The notes beneath the pieces were generated by a model. The model was not told the DNA's origin. It worked only from the letters and a program-made list of their open reading frames with translations, and ran no database searches. DNA of 64,000 nucleotides from Ruminiclostridium cellulolyticum H10. Lineage in GTDB: Bacteria; Bacillota; Clostridia; Acetivibrionales; DSM-1351. Location of the stretch: NCBI RefSeq assembly GCF_000022065.1, contig NC_011898.1, forward strand, positions 3,987,501-4,051,500, in the 5' to 3' direction. Of this stretch, positions 36,276-44,755 are shown piece by piece. Numbering within the stretch: the stretch's first letter is position 1; each line of letters starts with the position of its first letter. Both the position numbers and the translations under genes were made by a program.

Positions 36276-39200
36276 ATGTTTAAAATTTCTAAAGAAGCCA
36301 TTTATTCATTGTCTACACCCTTGAGATATAAAAAGGGAATGGACTATTTCAGGGATAGGCGTGTTAAATCCTTATCCTTTAATCAAGAAATGTTATTGTT
36401 TGATGCATCAGTTTTGGGAACTCGCCCGTACAACGTGCAAGCACAGTTTGCCAAGTCCGGTAATCTCACTGATTATTCATGTACCTGTTCAGATTTTGAA
36501 AAGAACAATAAATGTTGCAAGCACATTGCCGCCGTTCTTTTCTTAATTAAGGAAAAGGATGAGCAGGGTTTTTTTAATTCTTCTGTTCAAAAGAAGGCAG
36601 CAAAAGATATTTTTCAGTTTTTTTCAGATAAAAGCTCAGGAGTAAAGCTTCCTGTTAATATGGAATTTAATTTGGAATTAATAAATAGAAAGTACTCTGT
36701 TTCAAAAAGAGGACCCCTTGCAGCTCTGTCTCTTCGTATCGGCAGAGACAGACTTTATATTGTCAGGAATATCAGACAACTGTTAGAATGTCTGAAAAAT
36801 AATACAGAGATTGTTTTCGGGAAAGGATTTACATTTGACCCCTCCATACATGACTTTAGAGAAAATGACAAGTCTGTTATTTTATACCTTCAGGAAATAT
36901 GGCAGAATGAAAATCTTGTACACTATTTTACAGGTGAATTAAGTAAGTACAGTACTTTTATAGATAAAGATATTTTCCTCTCTGGAGCGGCTCTTAAAAG
37001 GCTCCTTCAGCTATTACATGATACCCAATTTAATGTAATACACAATAATATAAAAATTCAAAATGTTATTATAAAAAATCAAGATCTTCCTTTAGAATTT
37101 ACGCTAACAGGAAATGCCTCCTCCATAGATCTGAATATAAATACTAATCTGCCTCTTGACCAGATAACCTCTGATTCTGAATATTTTTTATACGGTGACA
37201 CTATTTACAGGGTTTCAACTGCCCAGAGGGAATACTTTAAACCCTTTTTTAACTATATGCAGCAGGAGAATGTTAATCGTATAACCTTTATAGAAAAAGA
37301 TAAGGAACGTTTCTTTTCAGAGGTACTCCCTTATGTCGAAAAAACCGGAAAAGTATACATAGACGAAAATGTTCAGGAAATGGTTCAGAGAGTTAATTTC
37401 GAGCCTGAAATCTATCTGGACAAATTTGAAGATATAATAACTGCTGATGTAAAGTTCAAGTACGGTGACCGTATTATCAATCCTTTTTCAGCATTTGGGG
37501 ACCAAGTCTCCATGGGTAAGATTCTAGTAAGGGATATGGAAAAAGAAGGTGTTATTCTTGACCTTCTGGGTGAAAGCGATTTTAAGGTGAATGCTAACAG
37601 AATATACCTGGATGAAGAAGAAAAGATATTTGATTTTGTAAATACAATTGTTCCTAAACTACAGGAGTATACACAGATTTTCTATTCAGAAAGCTTCAAG
37701 TCCATGACTATGAAAAGACTTCCCTCATTTTCGGGATTTTTGAGGCTGAATACACTCAACAATTTTCTTGAATTTAGTTTTGATATGGAAGGCGTAGGAC
37801 GTGATGAGTTATCATCTATATTTCGGAACGTAAGAGAAAAGAAAAAATATTTCCGCTTAAAAAATGGTGCCTTCCTTCCCCTTGATTCAGATGGACTTGT
37901 AACTATGTCTGAACTAATCGATCAACTTGGGCTGACAATGGACGATTTGGATAGTGAGCTGGTTCAGCTTCCCATGTACAGAGCTTTTTTTATAGACGGT
38001 ATGCTGAAAGAAACCGGAATGAAATTCTTTGAGCGAAATAAGGCCTTTAAAGATTTAGTTCATGATATTCAAGAACCTTCCGAGACTGAATTTCAAATTC
38101 CCGAGACCCTTAAAGGAATATTAAGAAATTATCAAAAACTAGGATTTAAATGGCTTAAAACTTTGTCAACATACGGCCTTGGAGGTATTCTCGCTGATGA
38201 TATGGGTTTGGGAAAAACCTTGCAGGTTATTACACTTCTACAGTACGATAAAAATGTTTCCGGCCCCGCAACATCTATAGTCATTGTTCCGACCTCCCTT
38301 ATATATAACTGGTGTTCGGAAGTTGACAAATTTGCACCAGATTTGAAGATAACTGCTGTTGTTGGAAACAAGGCGGAGCGTGAGGAACTTATAAGAGAAT
38401 CTGTCAACTCGGATGTAATTGTCACATCTTATGCCCTTATCAGACGTGATATTGAAGACTACAAGGATTATATATTCAGATACTGTATACTTGACGAAGC
38501 GCAACACATTAAAAACCCCGCATCCCAGGCAGCTAAAGCCGTAAAACAGCTTGTATCTCAGCATAGGTTCGCACTTACAGGAACACCTATGGAAAATAAT
38601 CTTACGGAGCTGTGGTCAGTTTTTGATTTTATTTTACCCGGTTATCTGCGATCCCATGGTAAATTTGTTGAAAAGTTTGAATCCCCCATTTCAAAAGGAG
38701 ACAATTCTGCTTTAGTGTCCTTGAGCAAACAATTAAAACCATTTATACTCAGAAGACTCAAGCAAGATGTTCTTAAAGAATTACCCGAGAAAATAGAGCA
38801 TACTATTGAAGCGGACCTTACCGATGAGCAGAAAAAACTTTACGTTGCTTATCTTGAGAAAGCTAAAGGAGACATTTTAAAGGAAATCAACGAAAACGGC
38901 TATGAGCGAAGCCAAATAAAGATTTTATCGGTTCTAACACGACTAAGACAGCTTTGCTGCCATCCTTCACTGTTTGTAGACAACTACGAAGGTGACAGCG
39001 GTAAGCTACTGCTCCTTAAGGAAATAGTAGGAGACTCTTTGACCTCCGGGCATAGAATACTTCTGTTTTCACAGTTTACATCAATGCTCGCAATTATCAG
39101 GCAGTGGCTTCAGGAGGATGGAATAGATTATTTATATCTTGATGGATCAACTCCCGCTGACGAAAGAATGAAAATGGTTACAAACTTTAACAACGGGCAG

Positions 39201-39509
39201 GGTCAGATTTTCCTTCTGTCCCTTAAATCAGGAGGAACCGGATTAAATCTGACAGGTGCTGATACGGTTATTCACTATGACCCCTGGTGGAACCCTGCCG
39301 TAGAAGACCAGGCAACTGATCGAGCCTATCGTATAGGTCAGTTAAAAACCGTTCATGTGATGAAACTGGTTACACACGGCACAATAGAGGAGAAAATATT
39401 ACACCTTAAAGATAGGAAAAAACAGCTGGTTGATGCAGTTATCCAATCCGGGGAAACCCTTATTACCAAGCTGACAAAGGAAGAACTGACGGAACTTTTC
39501 GAAATATAG
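36276..39509 (+). CDS. SNF2-family helicase with SWIM zinc finger
   Basis: About 1077 residues. An N-terminal SWIM finger (CTCSDF...CCKHI, about residues 69-87) may bind DNA. A long middle region is of the bacterial SNF2-associated type. The ATPase core shows Walker A DDMGLGKT (about 640), the DEAQ box (about 740) and GTPMENNLTELWS. The C-terminal lobe has SLKSGGTGLNLTGADTV and DRAYRIGQ. Such proteins are common in Firmicutes and remodel nucleic acid-protein complexes; their partner is unknown. Start ATG 36276 (GGAG six bases upstream) is preferred over 36273. Confidence 0.9.
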   Translation: MFKISKEAIYSLSTPLRYKKGMDYFRDRRVKSLSFNQEMLLFDASVLGTRPYNVQAQFAKSGNLTDYSCTCSDFEKNNKCCKHIAAVLFLIKEKDEQGFFNSSVQKKAAKDIFQFFSDKSSGVKLPVNMEFNLELINRKYSVSKRGPLAALSLRIGRDRLYIVRNIRQLLECLKNNTEIVFGKGFTFDPSIHDFRENDKSVILYLQEIWQNENLVHYFTGELSKYSTFIDKDIFLSGAALKRLLQLLHDTQFNVIHNNIKIQNVIIKNQDLPLEFTLTGNASSIDLNINTNLPLDQITSDSEYFLYGDTIYRVSTAQREYFKPFFNYMQQENVNRITFIEKDKERFFSEVLPYVEKTGKVYIDENVQEMVQRVNFEPEIYLDKFEDIITADVKFKYGDRIINPFSAFGDQVSMGKILVRDMEKEGVILDLLGESDFKVNANRIYLDEEEKIFDFVNTIVPKLQEYTQIFYSESFKSMTMKRLPSFSGFLRLNTLNNFLEFSFDMEGVGRDELSSIFRNVREKKKYFRLKNGAFLPLDSDGLVTMSELIDQLGLTMDDLDSELVQLPMYRAFFIDGMLKETGMKFFERNKAFKDLVHDIQEPSETEFQIPETLKGILRNYQKLGFKWLKTLSTYGLGGILADDMGLGKTLQVITLLQYDKNVSGPATSIVIVPTSLIYNWCSEVDKFAPDLKITAVVGNKAEREELIRESVNSDVIVTSYALIRRDIEDYKDYIFRYCILDEAQHIKNPASQAAKAVKQLVSQHRFALTGTPMENNLTELWSVFDFILPGYLRSHGKFVEKFESPISKGDNSALVSLSKQLKPFILRRLKQDVLKELPEKIEHTIEADLTDEQKKLYVAYLEKAKGDILKEINENGYERSQIKILSVLTRLRQLCCHPSLFVDNYEGDSGKLLLLKEIVGDSLTSGHRILLFSQFTSMLAIIRQWLQEDGIDYLYLDGSTPADERMKMVTNFNNGQGQIFLLSLKSGGTGLNLTGADTVIHYDPWWNPAVEDQATDRAYRIGQLKTVHVMKLVTHGTIEEKILHLKDRKKQLVDAVIQSGETLITKLTKEELTELFEI

Positions 39510-39512
39510 AAA

Positions 39513-39545
39513 CAAAACCAGAGGCAGATTAAACCTCTGGTTTTG
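39513..39545. terminator. Bidirectional terminator between helicase and aminopeptidase genes
   Basis: CAAAACCAGAGG pairs perfectly with CCTCTGGTTTTG (12 bp) with T-runs on both sides, between convergent genes. Confidence 0.9.
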
Positions 39546-39566
39546 TTAATTGTTAATTCGCTATGC

Positions 39567-40682
39567 CTATTTCAAATTTTCAGGATTTAATGCTTGAAGT
39601 TCAGCCGGTACAAAAAGTCCGTCTTTTCTTATAAGCTTATCATCAAACCATATTTCTCCCCCGCCATACTCAGGTCTTTGAATAAATACAAGATCCCAAT
39701 GGATTGATGACTTATTCCCATTCGGACATTCATCATAACAGCTTCCGGGTGTAAAGTGAATACTTCCCCTTATCTTTTCGTCAAACAGGGTATCCTTCAT
39801 AGGGGTTTCAATGTAAGGATTTACGCCGATTGCAAACTCCCCTACGTACCTTGCTGCTTCGTCAGTATCAAAAATTTCATTGATACGTTCGGTATCGTTT
39901 GCTGTAGCATCTACAATCTTACCATCCTTAAACTCAAGGCGAATATTCTCAAAAGTAACACCCTGATATACGGCAGGGCAGTTGTAGCTTATTACACCAT
40001 TTACCGAGTCCCTAATCGGTGCAGTAAATACCTCTCCGTCAGGGATATTCATTTTACCGTCACACTTTATTGCAGGCAGTCCTTTTATTGAAAATGTCAA
40101 GTCTGTCCCCTTACCTGTAATCCTTACCTTGTCAGTAGATTCCATTATTTTTACAAGGGGGTCCATAGCTTTTGACATCTTAGCATAATCCAAATTGCAT
40201 ACTTTAAAATAAAAATCTTCAAAATATTCCGTTGGAGTATTTGCCAGCTGCGCCATTGAGTGAGTCGGATATCTCATTACACACCACTTTGTATGTTCAA
40301 CCCGCTGTTCTGAATGTACTGGCTTTGAAAACAGTGACATGTATATCTTCATCTTATCAGACGGAACAGAAGCCTTTTCGCTTACATTATCCCCTGACCT
40401 GATTCCGATGTATGCGTCCATATCCTTCATTCTTTCCAACTCATAACGAGCCATGTCCTTCATTTGTTCTTCTGTACACTGTTCAAGAAGTACTCTTTCC
40501 AATTCCGGATTCTTTATTGTAAGGTATGGAATTGCACCAACCTTGTATGCCTCACGGATTAATGCTCTTGATAAGGGAATCTCATTACCGATATTCTCAA
40601 TCAAGATTTTCTCCCCCGCCTTTAGTTCACATGAGTAGTTAATCAAATTTTGTGCAAGTTTTTCTATGCGTGGATCATTCAT
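39567..40682 (-). CDS. M29-family aminopeptidase
   Basis: A 371-residue metallopeptidase of the thermophilic-aminopeptidase (AmpS/T) group, cytoplasmic. Family segments seen are IPDGEVFTAP (metal Glu), the ATAND.. loop, EFAIGVNPYI, and near the end GSIHFTPGSCYDECPNG...SIHWDLVF with the His/Asp metal ligands. It cleaves N-terminal residues from peptides. It is followed upstream in the same direction by pepF, so both may recycle peptides. Confidence 0.9.
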   Translation of the reverse strand: MNDPRIEKLAQNLINYSCELKAGEKILIENIGNEIPLSRALIREAYKVGAIPYLTIKNPELERVLLEQCTEEQMKDMARYELERMKDMDAYIGIRSGDNVSEKASVPSDKMKIYMSLFSKPVHSEQRVEHTKWCVMRYPTHSMAQLANTPTEYFEDFYFKVCNLDYAKMSKAMDPLVKIMESTDKVRITGKGTDLTFSIKGLPAIKCDGKMNIPDGEVFTAPIRDSVNGVISYNCPAVYQGVTFENIRLEFKDGKIVDATANDTERINEIFDTDEAARYVGEFAIGVNPYIETPMKDTLFDEKIRGSIHFTPGSCYDECPNGNKSSIHWDLVFIQRPEYGGGEIWFDDKLIRKDGLFVPAELQALNPENLK

Positions 40683-40724
40683 TACTGTAACCTCCGTTTT
40701 GTATTTTATAGCGACCAGTGTATA

Positions 40725-42530
40725 TTATACTAAAAGTTCTTCCAGCTCTTCCAAAGTCTTTTCAAATACATTTAAGGCATCTTCTATGGGCTTCGGTGAA
40801 GAAAGGTCTACACCGGCTATTTTTAAAAGCTCCAGGGGATAGTTAGAGCCTCCGCCTTTAAGGAACTCCAGATATTTATCAACCGCTGGCTTACCTTCTT
40901 TATAAATTTTTTCTGCAATAGCAGTTGCAGCTGAGAAGCCTGTGGCATATTTATATACGTAAAAACTACTGTAGAAGTGCGGAATTCTTGACCATTCCAT
41001 TGCAATTTCCTCATCAACGTCAACTGTTTCTCCAAAATATTTTTTGTTCAAGTCATAGTAAATATCACAAAGTTCCTGTGCGTTTAGTGCCTCTCCCTGT
41101 TCGGTCTTTTGGTGTATCAGCTTTTCAAATTCTGCGAACATTGTCTGTCTGAATACTGTCCCCCTGAACTCCTCAAGATAATGGTTCAACAAATATGCTT
41201 TCTCTTGTTTGCTCTCTGATTTTGATAACATATACCTCATGAGCAGTGATTCATTCACTGTTGAGGCGACCTCTGCAACAAATATCCTGTATTCAGAATA
41301 AACGTAAGGCTGAGTCATATTGGTATAGTATGAGTGCAGTGCATGTCCCATTTCATGTGTCAGAGTATACACATCATTTATGTTGTCCTGATAGTTGAGC
41401 AGCACATAGGGATGTGTTTTATAAGTACCCCATGCATATGCTCCGCTGGTTTTGCCTTCATTTTCATAAATATCAATCCATCCCGAATTCAAACCCTTTT
41501 TAAGATATCCGATGTATTCCTCACCGAGCGGCTGTAGTCCTTCTTGTACAATTTTCTTGGCTTCCTCATAGGTAACCTTCTTGTCGTATTCTTCTACCAT
41601 GGGAACGTATAAATCGTACATATGAAGTGCATCCAGCTTTAATACCTTTTTTCTCAGCTTTAAATATCTATTCAATAAATGCAGGTTTTTGTTAACCGTT
41701 TCTATAAGATTATCATAAACCTCTACAGGAACGTTGTCATTATCCAGAGATGCTGCCAGAGCTGAAGGATAGTTTCTTACAACGGAATAAAACCTGTTTT
41801 TCTTTACATTTCCCGTAAGTGATGCACCAAGTGTATTTTTCATTTTGCTGTAAGTACTGTACAAGGCTTCAAAAGCATCTTTACGGACTCTTCTGTCCCT
41901 GCTTTCCATCAATGTTGTATATCTGCCTTTGGTAACTTCTATTTCCTCACCTTCTTCGTCCCGTATGTGGGGGAATTTTATGTCAGCATTGTTGTACATG
42001 GTGAAGATGTCGCCTGCTGTGTCAGATATTTCAGTTGAAAGTGCAAGAATCTGTTCTTCCTTCTCAGTTAAAATATGCTCCTTCTGTCTCAAATTTTCCT
42101 GTACCATGAACATGTACACGGAAAGCTCCTTATTTGAATTCAAGAAAGACATAAGCTTGTCTTCGGGTATTGTGAGCATTTCGGGAACAACAAATGAAAT
42201 TGCGGCATAAACCTCTGTTGCAAGGGTAGACGCTCTCTCTGTCAACGCCTGGTAGGTTGAATTTCCATTATCCTCATCTCTCTTCATTCTTGCATAAACA
42301 AAGACCTTATCATTAAGAGATAATAGTTCATCACTTTTCTTGAAGCAATCAAGCAGTGTATCCGCACTATTTCCAAGCTTGCCCTTGAAGTTTACCATTT
42401 GTGCCGCCAATTCCTTAACTTGCTTAAAGTCTTTTTCCCATGAATCCGTATCTTTATATATATCCTCCAGTTTCCATTTAAACCTTTCCTCAATGTCTTT
42501 TCTCTTGGGTAGTGTCTTTCCTGAAGTCAT
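40725..42530 (-). CDS. pepF: Oligoendopeptidase F
   Basis: A 601-residue M3B zinc peptidase. The HExxH motif is in TLTHEMGHALHSYYT (about residues 387-401), with the third ligand in the downstream EVASTVNESLL segment. The N-terminal helical lobe (RFKWKLEDIYKDTDSW) is typical. The frame begins five codons earlier at GTG, but GGAGGT there is the ribosome site for the ATG at 42530. Acts on cytosolic peptides of roughly 7-17 residues in known members. Confidence 0.94.
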   Translation of the reverse strand: MTSGKTLPKRKDIEERFKWKLEDIYKDTDSWEKDFKQVKELAAQMVNFKGKLGNSADTLLDCFKKSDELLSLNDKVFVYARMKRDEDNGNSTYQALTERASTLATEVYAAISFVVPEMLTIPEDKLMSFLNSNKELSVYMFMVQENLRQKEHILTEKEEQILALSTEISDTAGDIFTMYNNADIKFPHIRDEEGEEIEVTKGRYTTLMESRDRRVRKDAFEALYSTYSKMKNTLGASLTGNVKKNRFYSVVRNYPSALAASLDNDNVPVEVYDNLIETVNKNLHLLNRYLKLRKKVLKLDALHMYDLYVPMVEEYDKKVTYEEAKKIVQEGLQPLGEEYIGYLKKGLNSGWIDIYENEGKTSGAYAWGTYKTHPYVLLNYQDNINDVYTLTHEMGHALHSYYTNMTQPYVYSEYRIFVAEVASTVNESLLMRYMLSKSESKQEKAYLLNHYLEEFRGTVFRQTMFAEFEKLIHQKTEQGEALNAQELCDIYYDLNKKYFGETVDVDEEIAMEWSRIPHFYSSFYVYKYATGFSAATAIAEKIYKEGKPAVDKYLEFLKGGGSNYPLELLKIAGVDLSSPKPIEDALNVFEKTLEELEELLV

Positions 42531-42696
42531 ATTATTTACCTCCACTTTTAAATTTCGTATTGGTTACCGATTATTATATTCTCTTTATTATTTAATATCT
42601 CACTATATCTAATAATTATAAAGCAACCTTATAATGATTTCCATGCATTTCCTGCATAAAGTTTATTTACGGGGTGATTTTATAATAAAAATAGCC

Positions 42697-42725
42697 TTGA
42701 AATGTTGAAACTTTTTTAGTATACT
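42697..42725 (+). promoter_or_regulatory. tRNA-Arg promoter
   Basis: TTGAAA (42697-42702) and TATACT (42720-42725) with a 17-base spacer, 35 bases before the mature tRNA end. Confidence 0.7.
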
Positions 42726-42759
42726 ATGATAGTTGTTAAAAGGAAACATTTTATTTTAT

Positions 42760-42836
42760 GCGCCCGTAGCTCAGCAGGATAGAGCGTCGGTTTCCTAAAC
42801 CGCAGGTCGCACGTTCGAATCGTGTCGGGCGTACCA
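42760..42836 (+). tRNA. tRNA-Arg, anticodon CCT
   Basis: A 77-base cloverleaf with encoded CCA. Acceptor GCGCCCG/CGGGCGT, D-loop AGCTCAGCAGGATAGAGC, anticodon loop TTTCCTAAA (anticodon 42794-42796) and T-loop GTTCGAATC are all standard. It reads the AGG codon. Confidence 0.97.
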
Positions 42837-42901
42837 ATGTACATTTATCAAGGGTTTCGAGATTTTGATGATGTAATCACCAGAATTTCAACCTACGGTC
42901 T

Positions 42902-42936
42902 ACCCTTCTAAGCTATAAAGTTTAGGAGGGTTTTAT
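42902..42936 (+). terminator. Hairpin downstream of tRNA-Arg
   Basis: ACCCTTCTAA and TTTAGGAGGGT pair imperfectly, followed by TTTTATT. It likely ends the tRNA transcript. The right arm also contains a perfect AGGAGGG ribosome-site sequence. Confidence 0.6.
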
Positions 42937-42937
42937 T

Positions 42938-43039
42938 ATGCCCGGAAAAACTAAGTGCAACATACATAAGCCTCTCCCGTCAATAAGTTTGCAAAACGTA
43001 CCACAATCGTTTTATTTTAAAAATACTTTTTTCTATTAA
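42938..43039 (+). CDS. Possible 33-residue ORF after the tRNA gene
   Basis: ATG at 42938 lies seven bases after AGGAGGG and opens 33 codons (MPGKTKCNIHKPLPSISLQN, then VPQSFYF...). There is no recognisable family, and the ribosome site is buried in the terminator hairpin. It may be a decayed remnant; the tRNA 3' end is a common integration site. Low confidence. Confidence 0.25.
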   Translation: MPGKTKCNIHKPLPSISLQNVPQSFYFKNTFFY

Positions 43040-43088
43040 TCTCTAATACATTTTTTTAAATCAAACAGTTTGGACTGAAAATTATATA

Positions 43089-43117
43089 TTGACATTATTA
43101 CCAGATTATTCCATAAT
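43089..43117 (+). promoter_or_regulatory. Promoter of the 386-residue secreted protein gene
   Basis: TTGACA (43089-43094) and CATAAT (43112-43117), spacer 17. It lies about 45 bases before the start codon at 43164. Confidence 0.55.
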
Positions 43118-43163
43118 AGTTTCAATACTAAATGTGATAAATTTACAGAAGGGGAGAATCCAT

Positions 43164-44324
43164 ATGACAAAAAGGAAATTGAAATTAATCGCGGTTGTTA
43201 TTTGTATATTTTCTTGTATGATTTCATCAGTATCAGCTGCCTATATTCCTGATAACGCTGCAACACTTCAAAAAATGACAAACGGAGGAAACCAATATAT
43301 TTATTCGGATAATCCAGAAATGCTCTGGGATGGTACAACAACAAATCCGGGGTCATGGGTAAACAATTTTAGTGGAAGGTCTGGTGCCTACACTATTGAA
43401 CAAGCACTGACATCTAACACGTTATATGATGCATACTTCTATCATATAAACAAAACCCAAAGTAAAACTATAAAAGTCGGGGTGTATTTATATACCACAA
43501 CCGGTACTGCAACAGCTACTATATATAACAAAAAAGTAGTGAGTAAGGACAATTCAACCTTAACAGATGATGCAATGTGTGCCGGTGTAGAGACAGGCTA
43601 TCAACAAAGTACCAATTACCAAACATTAAATATAACCACCGACGGGACTTTTATTGCTTATGATACTATCAGTCCACTAATGTTGATAAACGGTCATGTT
43701 ATGTTTAAAACAACATCAAGTAATATGAAGTGCAGGATAGTATTCCTTGATTCAACATCAACTGTAAATCCCAAGACTTTGGGAAAAGCTATTGCAATGT
43801 CAACTGGTGTAACCGGACTTTTCCCATGTGATGTAAAGTATGTAAGCTATAATTACAGTAATGTATCTTCTAGTGGAAAACATGGATTTTACTTAGCTCT
43901 TAGCGGTTCAGCAATGGGAAAAAATTCAGGTGAATATGATATCGGTTCAAACCTGATAAACATTAACAACGACCAGCTTCAGGGGAATTATGGCATAGTG
44001 TATAATATGGTCCTAAGCGGTTGTGCCGGAAAAACCATTAGAATAACCGCTGATTGGGATACTATTTGGAACTCATCAAGTGGTACATGGTGTGTTTGTG
44101 AAACCTTTGCTTATTGCCCGGGCGGATCAACCAGTTCATGGACATCTCAAAGAACGCATAGTATATATAATAAGAGAGATCCACAAACTAACATTAAAAC
44201 AAAGTATACAGGATCAGAGCCAACGTTTATTGACGTTCCTGTTCCTGCTGGTAATAATAGTTATAATTTTAAGTTTATTTTGCCGGGTTCTAATTTTGGA
44301 AATGTTTATTTCGAAATTATATAA
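43164..44324 (+). CDS. Secreted protein of unknown function, 386 residues
   Basis: An N-terminal signal peptide (MTKRKLKLIAVVICIFSC followed by MISSVSA-AY) predicts export. The mature part is rich in Ser, Thr, Asn, Tyr and Gly and looks all-beta, with several cysteines. No catalytic motif, dockerin, S-layer or sortase signal is visible, and no family is recognised. The upstream frame opens 25 codons earlier, but GGGGAG precedes the ATG at 43164 and the signal peptide begins there. It stands alone, with its own promoter and terminator. Confidence 0.75.
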   Translation: MTKRKLKLIAVVICIFSCMISSVSAAYIPDNAATLQKMTNGGNQYIYSDNPEMLWDGTTTNPGSWVNNFSGRSGAYTIEQALTSNTLYDAYFYHINKTQSKTIKVGVYLYTTTGTATATIYNKKVVSKDNSTLTDDAMCAGVETGYQQSTNYQTLNITTDGTFIAYDTISPLMLINGHVMFKTTSSNMKCRIVFLDSTSTVNPKTLGKAIAMSTGVTGLFPCDVKYVSYNYSNVSSSGKHGFYLALSGSAMGKNSGEYDIGSNLININNDQLQGNYGIVYNMVLSGCAGKTIRITADWDTIWNSSSGTWCVCETFAYCPGGSTSSWTSQRTHSIYNKRDPQTNIKTKYTGSEPTFIDVPVPAGNNSYNFKFILPGSNFGNVYFEII

Positions 44325-44393
44325 TTAAAACAATGTAAAACATACAATAAAAATTTATTACATTTAGGGTTATTACACAATTATATTATCAGT

Positions 44394-44430
44394 AAAAAAT
44401 GATGTATTCATTACGATACATCATTTTTTG
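44394..44430. terminator. Terminator after the 386-residue secreted protein gene
   Basis: AAATGATGTAT and ATACATCATTT form an 11-12-bp stem with T6 on the plus strand and a T-run on the minus strand. Confidence 0.85.
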
Positions 44431-44651
44431 TTTAACTTATGTTCTCCATAGGATTTGTTTAAATTTCGAAATGTTCTTACATAAGTCTTTTTAGCCATAA
44501 CAATCTGCTTTTTGGTTTTATCAACAAAATAATTATAGTTACCCTTCCAAAAACTATCAATCACAATCAAAGGAATTGGCTTCTCTTTCCCGATAACTGC
44601 CATTTTATATAATTTTAAGACTTTCTTTTCTGTATTTCTATATATTGACAT
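44421..44651 (-). CDS. Possible small basic protein, 76 residues
   Basis: An open frame encoding a Lys-rich protein (MSIYRNTEKKVLKLYKMAVI..., ending NKSYGEHKLNKK). It lacks a recognisable ribosome binding site, and its stop lies inside the terminator hairpin. No family recognised. Retained because the region is otherwise empty and composition is protein-like; it may be spurious or a remnant. Confidence 0.35.
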   Translation of the reverse strand: MSIYRNTEKKVLKLYKMAVIGKEKPIPLIVIDSFWKGNYNYFVDKTKKQIVMAKKTYVRTFRNLNKSYGEHKLNKK

Positions 44652-44686
44652 TTATACTGAGATAAAATACAATTAAAAATAGGTTG

Positions 44687-44732
44687 CTAAAACGATAACG
44701 CTATTTCCAAGCCTGAACGGCTAATTGGAAAT
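44687..44732 (+). promoter_or_regulatory. cre-like site and hairpin before the esterase gene
   Basis: CTAAAACGATAACG (44687-44700) resembles the CcpA/LacI-family operator TGWAANCGNTNWCA in 11 of 14 positions. Directly after it ATTTCCAA-GCC (44703-44713) pairs with GGC-TAA-TTGGAAAT (44720-44732). Both lie just before the GGAGG site, suggesting catabolite or LacI-type control. Confidence 0.5.
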
Positions 44733-44755
44733 TTCTAGAAGGAGGAAGTATTTTT

